Shown piece after piece: positions 1 to 10,704 of a DNA stretch of 64,000 bases (its first letter is position 1; the number at the start of each line of letters is the position of its first letter). This DNA is from Erigeron canadensis (taxonomy: Eukaryota; Streptophyta; Magnoliopsida; Asterales; Asteraceae). Location: positions 4,199,765 to 4,263,764 of the forward strand of contig NC_057767.1 of NCBI RefSeq assembly GCF_010389155.1, given 5' to 3'. Below the pieces are notes generated by a model. The model was not told the DNA's origin and did not search any database. It was given only the letters and a program-made list of their open reading frames with translations. Made by a program: the position numbers and the translations under genes.

Positions 1-1607
1 GCAACAAGCGATTTTAGAGACACAGAAGAACGCCGAGATTGAGGTTGTTGAGGACACCCCTGATGGTAACTTGATACATTCAGTATATTGATCGAATACA
101 TACGTTGATTGTGTCTGGCTAGGTACCTTTAATTAGTTTTGTGTAGCTTAAAGGTTTTGGTTTTACAAAAAACTTGTAAGTATGTAGCTTTAGAAATAAA
201 TGCCTCCCACTGAAAGCTCATAAAAGCCCAAAACGCTAGTGAAAGTAATGCTTAAATATACACAACCTACGTATATGTACTTGGTTTATATGTTCATTTA
301 GCTTATGTTTATATGCCAATAATCTTAAGGGTTCGTATATTCCAATTCAGTTTATGTAAAGAGGTCATTTATGATGACATGATTTCACAGAAAAGGATAT
401 TCTTACCGCTAAAATAGTCATGTAAACTTGTTTTTTAGCAACTGGTAACCAAATAGAATTCTCAGAAATTTACTTTAGAAAAATGACACTTGTGGCCTTG
501 TATTTGTGACTACAATCACAAAAGTATGTCTGGCGACACATACGTCCCTCAGTTGCCAATGGCCATTGTATTCTCCTTGACCTTAGGTCACAAAGAAATA
601 CTGTTATATGAATTACCTTTTGTGTATATATACACAACCTAGAATGAAGCTCTGTACAAAAAGATTGTACTTTACCAAACTCGAGTCAACTTTAATGTGT
701 CAAAACTTATAAAGAGTTCGGGAATTCTTGTATACGTATGTAGCCAAATGCTTGAAGAAAGAAACGTATTATTTTTAATTTAATTTTAAATTTATGAGAA
801 CCAAATTCATGAGTTTTCTACTGACTTTTAATGCAAGATAGAGATTTCAACACATTTACTTGGAAGTGGGCCAATTTGGGTTGATTTACATCTAACAGGT
901 CAAACTTAAAAATGAAATAGTCAAGCTATTAAAATTGGTTGGAAGTCGGTTATTTGAACAAATTAGACAGTATAACATCGATTATACGTATTCGTATCCA
1001 ATGTGCATAACTTATTTATATCAAATAAAGATGGATACAATATGTTAATGGTCAACCTAACCCATTTTGACCCATTACCCATCCCACCCACGATCTCACC
1101 TCAAGTATTTGTAGTAGTGATCTTGAAAGTGGGTCAATTAACAGGTCAAACGTAAAAGTGGAACAGTATACTTACGATAATACGTATTCATACCTAATGT
1201 GCATTATTTATCTCATATAAAAGAAGATGGATACAATATGTTAATGGTCAACCTGACCTGTTTTGACCCATTACCCAACCTACTCATTATCTCACCTTAA
1301 GTATTTGCACTTTGCAGTAGTGACCTTGTTGCCTGTAGAAGTTTGATTATGTTATTAATCTTTCTAATAAACCTTTTACGGGCCAGGCAAATATTTGCAA
1401 GCAACAGTTGATGGAGGGTTCGGACGTGATGTTATGGAGTTCATGTTGAAAGGGGACGTCGTCTCTTATCGATGCATGGCCACAAAGGTTACATATGTGT
1501 ACCCTTTCACTACAGCCTTAGGCGATTCAAAAGGTCAAGAAGAAAGAATAAGGAAGGTCGTGGACCAATTAGGGTGGGATGCCCCTAGTTTTAGTGCCAT
1601 GGATTAA
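1..1607 (+). CDS. DUF1499-like protein, 3' part of gene (partial)
   Basis: Only the last two exons are in the window. The upstream exon runs from base 1 to 65 and ends at a GT donor (GATG|GTAACT). The last exon is 1387-1607, after the acceptor GGCCAG. Joining them keeps the frame and gives ...DTPDGKYLQATVDGGFGRD... The end reads VVSYRCMATKVTYVYPF, then a basic RIRKVVDQLGWD stretch, and stops after FSAMD. This pattern (an acidic substrate-like strand, a YR-type strand, then an R/K helix ending in LGW) resembles the C-terminus of plant DUF1499 proteins (Arabidopsis At3g60810 type, from memory). The function of that family is not established. The intron is 1.3 kb and carries an internal duplication. 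The splice join is well supported; the family call is moderate. Confidence 0.6.
862..1327 (+). repeat. Diverged tandem duplication inside the DUF1499-like intron
   Basis: Two copies, about 862-1120 and 1121-1327, share blocks in the same order: AACAGGTCAAAC, a TACGTATTC block, GATGGATACAATATGTTAA, TGGTCAACCT, TTTTGACCCATTACCCA and AAGTATTTG. The first copy carries about 50 extra bases near 915-965. TGGGTCAA/TTGACCCATT blocks recur in other introns of this window (for example 24.7 kb, 25.4 kb and 26.1 kb), so the unit may be an old dispersed element. Confidence 0.7.
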
Positions 1608-2654
1608 GTCCACTTTGAACGTATATATACACACACGAAATGTTCACTATTTCTACTTGTGTATGTCTTTACAGTTTCATTATCAGATGGTACATGTTGA
1701 TTTCATTCACTGCTTTCCTTTGTACACATTTATTTGGATCTACATTTCTCCAGGGTTGGATCATAACGTGTTATATTGAACTCATTAGCCGCACAACACA
1801 CATTTTTAGGCGCAACCCTCGATTTTTTGTTGTATAATATTTGTCAACAGATTATGAAACTGTAATTAGAATGGTACCCATATGTTCTTATTCTGTGTTA
1901 CTATTTTATTTTACAGTATAATGTAATAGAACAATTTGACTCGTAATGAACTTTTTTTTTCTTTTTTTTTTTGTCTTTAAGGTGATCAAATGAATGAAAA
2001 CAAGAAAGATAGGTATGACCATAAAGTCAGGAATTAATGAGCATAACAAAAAAAAATTACGTTTGTGTCATTTTCATTTGCCATATAGACATTGGACGGA
2101 CCACGGTGTGATAAGATATCATTATTGATATGGACTTTCTCAACTATACAGGATAGTCGGCACTCATATAGAATTTTTGAAAGACAACCATTAATATGTA
2201 ACATTGTATGTAAAAAGTTTTGTGATTATAGTTATAAGTGACCCATGATTTATACTAAAACTCTTGTCCAAAACACTTCGAAAAATTGTTAAACCATTAA
2301 CAGCTCAAAGTTAAAAGTTTAAACTTATTAACCCTCTATTAAATTTGAATTGGATAAGGTTTAATCATTAATTTTGAACTCACAAGCAACTTGATCACTT
2401 TCTGTCATGTGTCCATCAAAGTCATCAACATTCATCACCCATCAAAATTTATTTAGAATAATATAATAATAATAATAAAATGTTATCAAAACAAGAAAAA
2501 AAAAACAAAGAAAAAAAGAAGTCAAGTTTAAATAAATAAACTAACCCCAGTCCCCACAATACTTCCATAGTGACTATTGAGCCAAGTCATCTCTATCCAA
2601 CATCCATAAATCTTTTTTTTTTTTTTTAAATCTTGAAAACCCATCACACCATTA
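1608..2654. other. Intergenic, no gene seen
   Basis: AT-rich spacer between the DUF1499-like stop codon and the MFS gene promoter. It has homopolymer T and A tracts near 1950-1975 and 2497-2520. I see no conserved coding stretch on either strand. Confidence 0.6.
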
Positions 2655-2662
2655 CTATAAAT
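2655..2662 (+). promoter_or_regulatory. Possible TATA box of the nodulin-like MFS gene
   Basis: CTATAAAT lies 45 bases upstream of the ATG at 2707, followed by a CA-rich leader. The placement would give a very short 5' UTR, so this is only a candidate core promoter. Confidence 0.3.
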
Positions 2663-2706
2663 TTCACATTTTTTTTACTTATATTCAACACCCACAAAAA
2701 AAGAAG

Positions 2707-5570
2707 ATGGTTTTTCAAGAAAAGATGAAAACTTTGTTTAACAATAGATGGCTAGTGTTTGTTGCATCAATGTGGGTACAATCTTGTTCAGGAATTGGAT
2801 ACATGTTTGGTAGTATATCACCAGTGATCAAGAAAAACATGGGTTATAATCAAAGACAAATTGCTATGTTGGGTGTGGCTAAAGATATTGGTGATGCTAT
2901 TGGTTTCATTGCTGGTAGTTTATGTGAAGTTGCACCAATTTGGGTTGTTCTTTTTATTGGTGTTGTTCAAAATTTTGTTGGATATGGTTTAGTTTGGCTT
3001 ACAACCAAACATACTTTGCCCAAGTTGCCTCTATGGGTGGTTAGTTTTTTTTCTTCTTATATATCTATATATATTTTATATTTTTGTAACCCTTTATGCC
3101 CTTTTGTGATTAAGTTGGTGTAACTAGTTTAAACTTTAGGACCTTAGGGAAAGTTTTAGAAATGATCATGAGGATACCTCAAGAAGTGTTTGGATTAGCT
3201 TATTTTATGGGCTTATTGAATTTAGAAATGGTCAAAAAGTTCCTTTCTTTTTGGAGCTTATGAGTTTATTGCTTATTTAAGGCCATAAGCTTATGTTGAC
3301 TAGAGGTAAAAATAGTTCTAGTTAATGGGTCATTTTTAAATTTGAAAAGCTGACAAGTTCCCCTCCTAGATTATGTAAAACTAGAATGATGGGTGCTAAT
3401 TGTCTTGTTTCTTAAGGGATTATAATTCATTTGGTTACTTGGCTAATGGCATAATTTGCCTTGCGAATGCTTCATTTTGTTTATACTTTAGTTGAAATGA
3501 ACTAATTTTGTAATTTGATCACTTGATACATATGCATATGTGACTTTTTTAGGATTAGGGCACGAGATTACCAAACTAGTCTATTTAAAAGAAAGTATAA
3601 TTAGCAACCTATGATATTGAAGATAAAATATGATTGACAAACTAATCCAATTTCTCATGAGGTAAATTGCCAAACTAATCCAATTTATATATGAAGTGTT
3701 GGAGATAGTAAAGTTTTGATTTTTATTTGAAGCTATGTGTTTGCATATTCGTGGGAACAAATGGGGAGACCTACTTCAACACTGGAGCTCTTGTATCCGG
3801 AGTTCAAAACTTTCCTAAATACCGTGGTCCAGTTGTAGGGATACTAAAGGGTTTTGCAGGCTTGAGTGGTGCAATATTAACGCAAGTTTACACCATCTTC
3901 AATTTTCCTGATCAAGCTTCAGTCATTTTTGTGGTTGCAGTGGGACCGACAATCGTAATTTCTTCCCTAATGTTCTTAATTAGACCCGTTGGAGGTCATA
4001 GACAAACAAGACGATCCGATAGCACAAGTTTTTATTATCTTTATGGCGTTTGCCTCATTCTTGCAGCATATCTTCTAGGAGTTTTGATACTGCAAGATGT
4101 GACTGATTTGAACCAAACAACTATCACTTGGCTCACAATCGGGCTCTTAGTTCTCGTGCTGCTCCCCATTGCAATTCCTATTTTTTTGGTTTTTTTCTCG
4201 TCTTCAAGATCTGAGAATCATTTGGAGGAAACCCTTCTAAGTGAAAACCAAAAGCAAGACAATGAAATGTTTATGAGTGAGGTAGAAGACGAGAAGGGTT
4301 CACAAGTAGACTTGCTTCCAGCTGATGAAAGGCAAAAACGAATGAACAATTTGCATGCAAAATTGGTGCAAGCTGCAGCTGATGGAGCTGTCAGGGTGAA
4401 GCGCAAGAAAGGTCCACGAAGAGGAGAAGATTTTACTCTGATGCAAGCGTTGGTGAAAGCCGATTTCTTGTTAATGTTTTTTTCTTTGGTGTTGGCTTCA
4501 GGATCAGGTTTGACCATAATTGATAACCTTGGTCAAATGTGTCAATCTCTTGGGTATGAAAATCCTCATGTTTTTGTTTCCATGATTAGCATTTGGAACT
4601 TTCTTGGTCGTGTTGGTGGTGGATACTTCTCTGAGCTTATTGTAAGGTGCGTCTTCATAACTCATAGATTATATTTATGTTGGAGAGTCAAGATTTCTAG
4701 ACAGTAAATGCTCTTAGAGTTGGTGAAATGGGTGGGTAACTGGTAATTTTTGTGTAATATAAAATGGCCCGAGTCACTCTGTCCAAAAACCTCAACCTGT
4801 TTATAGATAGTGCTTTAATTAATAGTTAAAAACTAATAGATCATTAATAATCTGATAGTTTTTAACAAATTGTTTATGACGTTTTATACACTGCATTTGG
4901 AAACAATTTACCAAAAGCTGTATATTAAGTCTACAACTTAGACACAGTAGGGATAGATATAGCCCAAATTGACCCCCATTTATAAGTATATGGGCCAAAA
5001 TACCATATCCACAATTCTTTTGTTGATATTTACGAAATCAAGTAATCTAGTTTTGCTAAATTGACTATATGGACTACTCTGTTTTTGCATATCAGAAAAT
5101 ATGCATACCCGAGACCAGTGGCAATGGCTGGGGTTCAAGTCGTAATGGCAGGTTCACTTCTGTACTATGCTCTCGGTGCACCAGGTGCAATCTATGTTGT
5201 TTCGGTCGTGATGGGCCTCTGTTATGGAGCCCATTGGGCCATCGTTCCCTCTGCAGCCTCAGAGTTATTCGGGTTAAAGAGTTTTGGTGCTATTTATAAC
5301 TTTCTTACTCTTGCAAGCCCAACTGGTTCTCTGATATTTTCTGGTGTAATTGCTAGTGGGATTTACGACTATGAAGCAAAGAAACAAAAGTCACTAGAAA
5401 ATCAAATCTTTCATGAAAACCAAGAGCTCACTTGCTACGGCATCATATGTTATTCCTTCACTTGTGGGATATTATCGGCCCTTTGCATAATTGCATTTCT
5501 GTTAAGTATGATAGTTGTCTATAGAACCAAAAGAGTCTATGCACAACTTTATGGAAATTTGCTTAGTTAA
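2707..5570 (+). CDS. Nodulin-like major facilitator transporter (NFD4-type), complete
   Basis: Predicted exons are 2707-3039, 3733-4646 and 5096-5570, joining in frame to 573 residues, the usual size for the plant Nodulin-like/NFD4 MFS family. Exon 1 starts with a Met and the family N-terminus NNRWLVFVASMWVQSCSGIG, followed by the YMFGSISPVIKK and AKDIGDAIGF blocks. Exon 2 opens with CVCIFVGTNGETYFNTGALV and contains the central GPVVGILKGFAGLSGAIL motif. It then has a long hydrophilic loop (charged, about residues 270-340) and SLGYENPHVFVSMISIWNFL. Exon 3 begins KYAYPRPVAMAGVQ and ends in two more membrane segments. All borders are GT/AG and phases match. It is probably a membrane transporter; the substrate is unknown for most of the family. 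No disabling change is seen. A copy of part of exon 2 lies at 9815-10312. Confidence 0.93.
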
Positions 5571-6480
5571 ATCCAAGAGTAGGGTGTATTGTCAATGTGT
5601 TCCCGAGTTTTGCGATGGATGTTCAGAATTGCTTTGGTTCTCGAGATCGGAAGATATCGACATTGATAAGATTGAGAAATGGTGTTGATTCAGGCTTCAT
5701 ATTGAAGAACATATTATTTGGTTTTATGTATATTTGAGTCATGTAAAGTTCAAATCTATTGGAGCTTGGGTTCTATGCAAGTAGCAAAATGATTAATAAA
5801 TCTATGTTACCATATCGTTTATATATTGGATTTTCTATAATAAAAGTAGTCACTAGCGATAAGCATCAACTTCATATGATTAATGTATTGAAAACATGGT
5901 GAGTTATGGAAGAATAAAGGTTTGCTAAATAAGAATGAGCATATAATTATGAAGACCTAAAGATGCAAATTGTAGTTTTCAAGATAGATGAACTTATTTC
6001 CCAAAATTTATAGTTGATTTCTACATAAACAAAAGTCAGCAGCATATGGTTGATATTTGTTTTCTTAATTCTCATGATTGGATCTGAGAACCAGCTTGTT
6101 TAGTAACTGTTCAGATTGTCGTTTGTTGTTAGCATTGCTATGTAACTTCATATTGTTCAGGTCATGCTTGGATTCACCTACTATTGTTGTCTTATTTCTA
6201 ATTCACCTACTATTGTTGTCTTATTTCTAAGTGTGCTTGGTTCCATAAGATTGGGTTATTGAATGCTGGATGCAGTTTGAGATTATGGTCATGCTTAGGT
6301 CGGGTTGATTGTTAGTGCTTCGGCTTGGTAAATTTACCGAGAGTTCTGTAGGCATCCTTTCCATCAAGAGCCTTTTTCTCCTTCCCAGGTTCCAAATCAT
6401 CCACATACGACCATGAACCGGAGTGCCTACCCTATGAACACCCTAACTCATTTGCCTACTTAATATAGCCGACCTAAAAT
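5571..6480. other. 3' UTR and spacer; 29-bp tandem repeat at 6172-6229
   Basis: The first 250 bases are the likely 3' UTR of the MFS gene (ATTAATAAATC near 5793 could serve polyadenylation). Bases 6172-6200 and 6201-6229 are two exact copies of a 29-bp unit beginning ATTCACCTACTATTGTTGTC. No gene is seen. Confidence 0.55.
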
Positions 6481-6880
6481 GCCTATGAAGATGATGTTGA
6501 TGTCCTGCAACCCCAACCATCTACTGTTGTAGTTGCTGCTGTTGAAGTACAGCATCCGGCATATACTGCAAGAAACTTTCCGAATTCACATTACCCAGGT
6601 GCAAGAAATGGGTCGGCACAGTGGAACTCGCAAACAAATGATCAGTAACAGAATCCCCACCTAACCCATATCCCCTATCATTACCAGTGCCAAACCCTGC
6701 ATTCTTTTCGAATAAATTCTATTTTTCTGCAAATGACTTGCAACGTTTCTCGGGTCAACCCATCAACACTCATAAGCTACATTATAGTTTTAGGGACAAC
6801 ATTTAATTACCAAAATGAGCAACTACATCTACAAATCTTTTATGCAGCTGTGGAGTCCACACCAGTCTTGGCCTTTTCAT
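6481..6880 (-). pseudogene. Fragment of a LUX/PCL1-type GARP (MYB-like) transcription factor
   Basis: Read on the minus strand from 6880, the sequence gives KRPRLVWTPQLHKRFVDVVA, the start of the GARP domain of LUX ARRHYTHMO/PCL1-type clock factors. After a frame break it continues with VVPKTIM, a stop, then LMSVDGLTRE, and, after another shift, the VASHLQK region. It goes on as GTGNDRGYGLGGDSVTDHLF, ASSTVP, a Gln run and a His-rich tail, as in LUX. Stops and single-base shifts rule out a working protein. On the plus strand the same bases make a deceptive Gln/Pro-rich reading that I discarded. It abuts the helicase fragment in the same orientation, joined within about 10 bases. LUX is an evening-complex repressor; this copy is only a relic. 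Confidence 0.8.
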
Positions 6881-6890
6881 GTACCTAAAT

Positions 6891-7165
6891 AAGATTACCA
6901 CCAAACATTAGAAGGGCATAATCTCATATGTTTGTGGAATCCTGAATGTATATGACTATACGTGGCTGGTTTTCACCTTTTCACTATACACCATGTAAGG
7001 CATTTACCGATGAAGGATGGATATTTACTTTCCCAATGTCTTTGGTATAAAGGGCTGTTCGTTTTCCTCTTCTTTTGCATTGAACGAGTTTTGGATACAG
7101 GCATACAGCCCAGCACATAGTACTGCACATACCATCTCCATGTCATCACTGTATTGGTTATAAGT
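6891..7165 (-). pseudogene. Fragment of a DExH-box RNA helicase (C-terminal exon)
   Basis: On the minus strand an exon opens after the acceptor TGTGTTTTCAG (7166-7176) and reads TYNQYSDDMEMVCAVLCAGL. After a small frame slip it keeps the CKRRGKRT-like and LGKVNIHPSSVNA blocks, then LPYMVYSEKVKT, and after further slips DSTNI and DYALLMFGGNL. This order matches the C-terminal (OB-fold) part of plant DExH3/DExH5-type helicases. The retained upstream intron-like stretch (about 7170-7500) shows the copy came from genomic DNA, not from a spliced RNA. Frame slips and stops make it a pseudogene. Confidence 0.8.
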
Positions 7166-7834
7166 CTGAAAACACACATAAATTCACCATCAAAGAGAAT
7201 AAGCTTATAGCCTTATACTAAAACACAGGGAGAGATCATTTGATCAAGAATAACACTAATGAGATAGCCCAAAGTCCTCATCAACAAAGACTAATAATTT
7301 GTAAAAAGACAAGCTCTAATGAAGTCACAAAACTCGACCCATGTATTAAAAACATTAGCTGAAAACATCATTCAGCCACAAAAATCAACAATGCATAGCT
7401 GAAATTACATGAATAAAAAATACTCTTAGATAGATTCAAGAAACTAAACAAACATATTGATAGTAGCCAAAAGGTTGCAACTATGCATAGAACCTTCTAA
7501 AAAGCTTTTATAACAAAAGATTTAGATAGTTTCTTACGTGTGTGTGTGTGTCTATATATATATATATATGCAGGAAAAAGTTTTTCGGAGTAAATCCGGT
7601 GTTGCCCATTCCAACACAAACCCGGTCTGACTGGTTACAAAGTACCAACCCACCCATCTAATGTAGATAGATTAAAAAATCATAGGATCCAAAATTAGCT
7701 TCTCACAAAATCAAAATTATATTCTTTTCAGTCAGATTCATTCATGTGGAATCTTTCATAGTAATGTACATTATCATATTCAGTTCTTCCATTCTCAAAT
7801 ATCATATCAAGCAACTTAAAGTCCACCACAACAA

Positions 7835-8300
7835 AAGAAACATATATGACATTGAAGGATTTGTTCTGCATCAGTTATATCCTTTCTTTTTGGTGAAACA
7901 AGACTTTCAGCATAACTACCAAAAAACCAGAACCTATGACTCCAAATACAAACGTTTTTACCTAGAATTCTTTTCTCGAAATCATATGACCTGCTATGGC
8001 CACCAAAATTTTGCCATTGTCATAAAAAAAATAATGGAGTTCATTATGCAAAAGTCATCATCAGATATATCATGTCGAATCTTAATCCAAGATTCTTTAA
8101 CACCGTACTCATTCATCAACCAAACCTCAAATTTCAAATTGCGCAACCTTTCGTCATCAGGCATCACATAAGCTTTCCACCAAGGACAATAAGTTTGCAA
8201 TTCCTCGTGTCATTACAATAATTGGGAAATGGGACTTCGCAAACACTCATCCACTAAACTAAAAATTAAACAATAAGTACCCTTGAATGGTTTGTATCTT
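7835..8300 (-). pseudogene. Degenerate F-box-associated (FBA) domain fragment
   Basis: A minus-strand open stretch at 7994-8200 contains KFEVWLMNEYGVKESWIKI, the hallmark VWxMKEYGVKESW segment of F-box-associated interaction domains. Further on, in other frames, the YAESLVSPK end typical of these genes appears near 7900. Upstream of it a decayed LIVLGGKL segment matches the preceding FBA strand. There is no F-box and no continuous frame, so this is a gene relic. It is not a copy of the intact F-box gene at 11953, whose corresponding segment reads NLWVMNNEQG. Confidence 0.6.
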
Positions 8301-8611
8301 TCTTCGTACCAAACCAATGAAGAAATCCAATAAAGTAAACATCATGAAACAAATAATACGAAAGATCATGAAATTCACAATTTAGTTGGATTTAACTTAA
8401 CGGGTGTGAATACAAAAACTTACCATCGGTTAGTGGCATTTGGATGGGTTTTGATGAATTCGGTTTGGGTAAGTAGAGACAGCCAATCCTTTGAAACGCA
8501 CCTAAATCCACCCACGAATTTGAGTGATGATATCAGATGGAATATTCATCATATATGCTGCATGAGTTTACGCATCGATCATTAATCAAATCGAGTATAT
8601 GCATATATAGA

Positions 8612-9624
8612 GGGTGTTTGGCCTAGCTTTTTTTTTAAGGCTTATGGCTTTTTTGCCTATGTTAGAGAATAAAAGCTTCTTTAGTGTTTTGTTTTGATTT
8701 TTGGCTTGTGGCTTTTAAGCTTATAAAAGCCATTTTATAAAAGCTATTGGAACATTGGTTTTTAAAGATAAGTCACTCATTTTTTTTCCCCCTCTACAAG
8801 TACATCCCTTTTTTGCCCTCACTCATTATTCCTCATTTCCTCCCCATCGCCTGTCCTCTTTCTTTTCCTATCAGGTAACTTTTCTTCATCTTCAATTAAT
8901 ATCAAATTATTGTATATGCTATCAAAGTCAATATCTAGGGATGAGCACGGGTCGAAACCCGGCCCGACCCGCGACCCGCAAGAGCATGAAAACCTGAACT
9001 GTGACCCGGCCCGTGAAGACACGGGTCGGGTCAGGTCACGGCTTTCCTCCACACTTTTTCGGTTTTTGCCTTCACCCGACTCGGCCCGGCCCGACCCGTC
9101 CAACCCGTGGCCCGTGAAAACACCAAAAGCCTGACCCGTGGCCCGGCCCGTTAGGGCTTCGGGCCGGTTCCGGGTCGGGCGCGGGTCAACGGTTTTTTTG
9201 CTCATCCCTATCAATATCTATAAAGAAAGTAGCACAGCATCTACATCCTTCGATCTTTACAATTACTATTCTTCTTTATTATTATTATTGTTGTATATGT
9301 ATATGTATATGTATACAGACTTTGGAATATTATAAAAGTTTAAGTTATTATAAATATAAATTTATTCAAAGTTATTGTTATGACTCTTAAATAAAAAGCA
9401 AACACATAGACTTATAAGTTATGTGATTATATATAAGTATGTCATTTTTGGTCATTTTATCAACATAAGCTAATTTAAAAAAAACTAGGCAAACACCCAA
9501 AAAAAGCTTATCAGCTTATATAACAAAAGCTAACCCAAACACCATAAAAATGCTTATAAGCTTATGAAATAGAAGCATAAGCAAAAAAGCATAAGCCAAA
9601 AATCAAAAGCTAGGCCAAACACCC
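8612..9624. mobile_element. TIR element, GGGTGTTTGG family, about 1 kb
   Basis: The left end reads GGGTGTTTGGCCTAGCTTTT. The right end (9605-9624) is its reverse complement. The subterminal parts are also inverted, with GGCTTATG/CATAAGCC and AAGCTTATAA blocks. No coding sequence for a transposase is present. I could not find a clean target duplication. A second element of this family is at 30870-31883, and traces are in the first intron of the MFS gene (about 3187-3300). Confidence 0.65.
8936..9210. mobile_element. hAT-type MITE, 275 bp, with perfect 8-bp target duplication
   Basis: The ends TAGGGATGAGCA and TGCTCATCCCTA are exact inverted repeats. TCAATATC flanks the element directly on both sides (8928-8935 and 9211-9218). 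An 8-bp target duplication is the hAT signature. The interior is strikingly GC-rich for this window, built from CGGGTCGGG and CCCGACCCG blocks. It is non-autonomous and nested inside the 8612-9624 element. Confidence 0.9.
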
Positions 9625-9814
9625 CCATACTATATAGTATACGAGTATAATTTATAACAGGGTTTTGGTGTCGGTTAGGTTATAGTTTATTGGGCTGAAA
9701 ATCAATTCATATTGGATTGGGCTGACACTTAAAAATGACTAAATTGTTTAATACAGACTACGCGGAGTATAATTTATTATGTTTTGGACCACCCTAGATT
9801 TAGTTAACTAATTT

Positions 9815-10312
9815 TTCTATCATGACGATCACTTGGCTCACAAGTCTTTTGTTTTTTTCATCTTGTCTTCTAGATCTGAGAATCATGTCGAGGAAATCCT
9901 TCTAAATGAAGACAAACAAATGTTAATGAGTGAGGTAGAAGACGAGAAGGTTCACAAGTAGACTTGCTTCCAGCTAATGAAAGGCAAAAAAGAATGAACA
10001 ATTTGAAGGCGAAATTTAGTGAAAGCTGCAGCTGATGGAGCTGTCAGGGTGAAGCGCAAAAAAGGTCCACGTACGCGCGAAGAGGAGAAGATTTTACTCT
10101 GATGCAAGCGTTGGCGAAAGCCGCTTTCTTGTTAATGTATTTTTCTTTGGTATTGGCTTCAGGATCAAGTTTTACCATAATTGATAACCTTGGTCAAGTG
10201 TGTCAATCTCTTGGGTATGAAAATCCACATGTTTTTGTTTCCATGATTAACATTTGGAACTTTCTTGGTCGTGTTGGTGGTGGATACTTCTCTGAGCTTA
10301 TTGTAAGGTGAC
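9815..10312 (+). pseudogene. Truncated copy of the nodulin-like MFS exon 2
   Basis: This stretch copies about 4115-4647 of the intact gene. It starts at ACGATCACTTGGCTCACAA and runs to CTTATTGTAAGG at the old splice donor. It has lost about 50 bases in the loop-coding part and carries single-base losses. It also gained about eight bases (TACGCGCG) near 10075 that the parent lacks. The last 69 codons (10102-10311) remain open and read nearly like the parent, with SLGYENPHVFVSMINIWNFL. It lacks exons 1 and 3 and the first part of exon 2, so it cannot make a transporter. Close similarity suggests a recent local copy. Confidence 0.9.
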
Positions 10313-10343
10313 GCATCAGATGTTATCGGAACGAGATAGATGA

Positions 10344-10439
10344 GAGTCTACCAATAGATCTTCAACATCAAGACAACAAGCTAGATGTGGCATTTGCAAC
10401 GGATTGGGTCATAATAGGAAAACATGCACTCAACTTTGA
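10344..10439 (+). pseudogene. CCHC zinc-knuckle gene end, fragment
   Basis: A short frame reads STSRQQARCGICNGLGHNRK, then TCTQL and a stop. The CX2CX4HX4C spacing is a zinc knuckle of the kind found at the C-terminus of plant MULE/FAR1-type transposase-derived proteins; the FAR1-like gene at 18833 ends with a related knuckle (RCGYCRGKGHN). It lies only about 30 bases after the MFS fragment. No upstream domain is present. Confidence 0.6.
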
Positions 10440-10704
10440 ATATGGCAATAATCCTGTCTCTATATTGTTTTTATTGTATCCATTATTGTGTGTTGTTTTT
10501 ATCCATTTTTCTGAATTCCTAGGTGTTTTCTTGTAACATGGTAACTTTGAATATCAATTTTATGTTTGGTTTCTTATTAGATATCCTTGTCACTTTATAA
10601 TCAAAAACATATAAAACAACATTAAAAACTAATAAAACAACTTACTTTATTTAAAACCGAAACAATTAAATAAATTCTAATAATTAAAAGTTACAATCAT
10701 TATT

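Noticed and set aside
6478..6650. Plus-strand Gln/Pro-rich protein-like reading (DVDVLQPQPSTVVVAAVEVQ)
   Set aside because: It is the antisense of the LUX-type GARP fragment; the minus strand carries clear domain motifs and explains the codons.
8819..9214. 131-codon minus-strand frame and overlapping plus-strand frames
   Set aside because: They are by-products of the GC-rich CGGGTC repeats of the hAT MITE at 8936-9210; no family resemblance.
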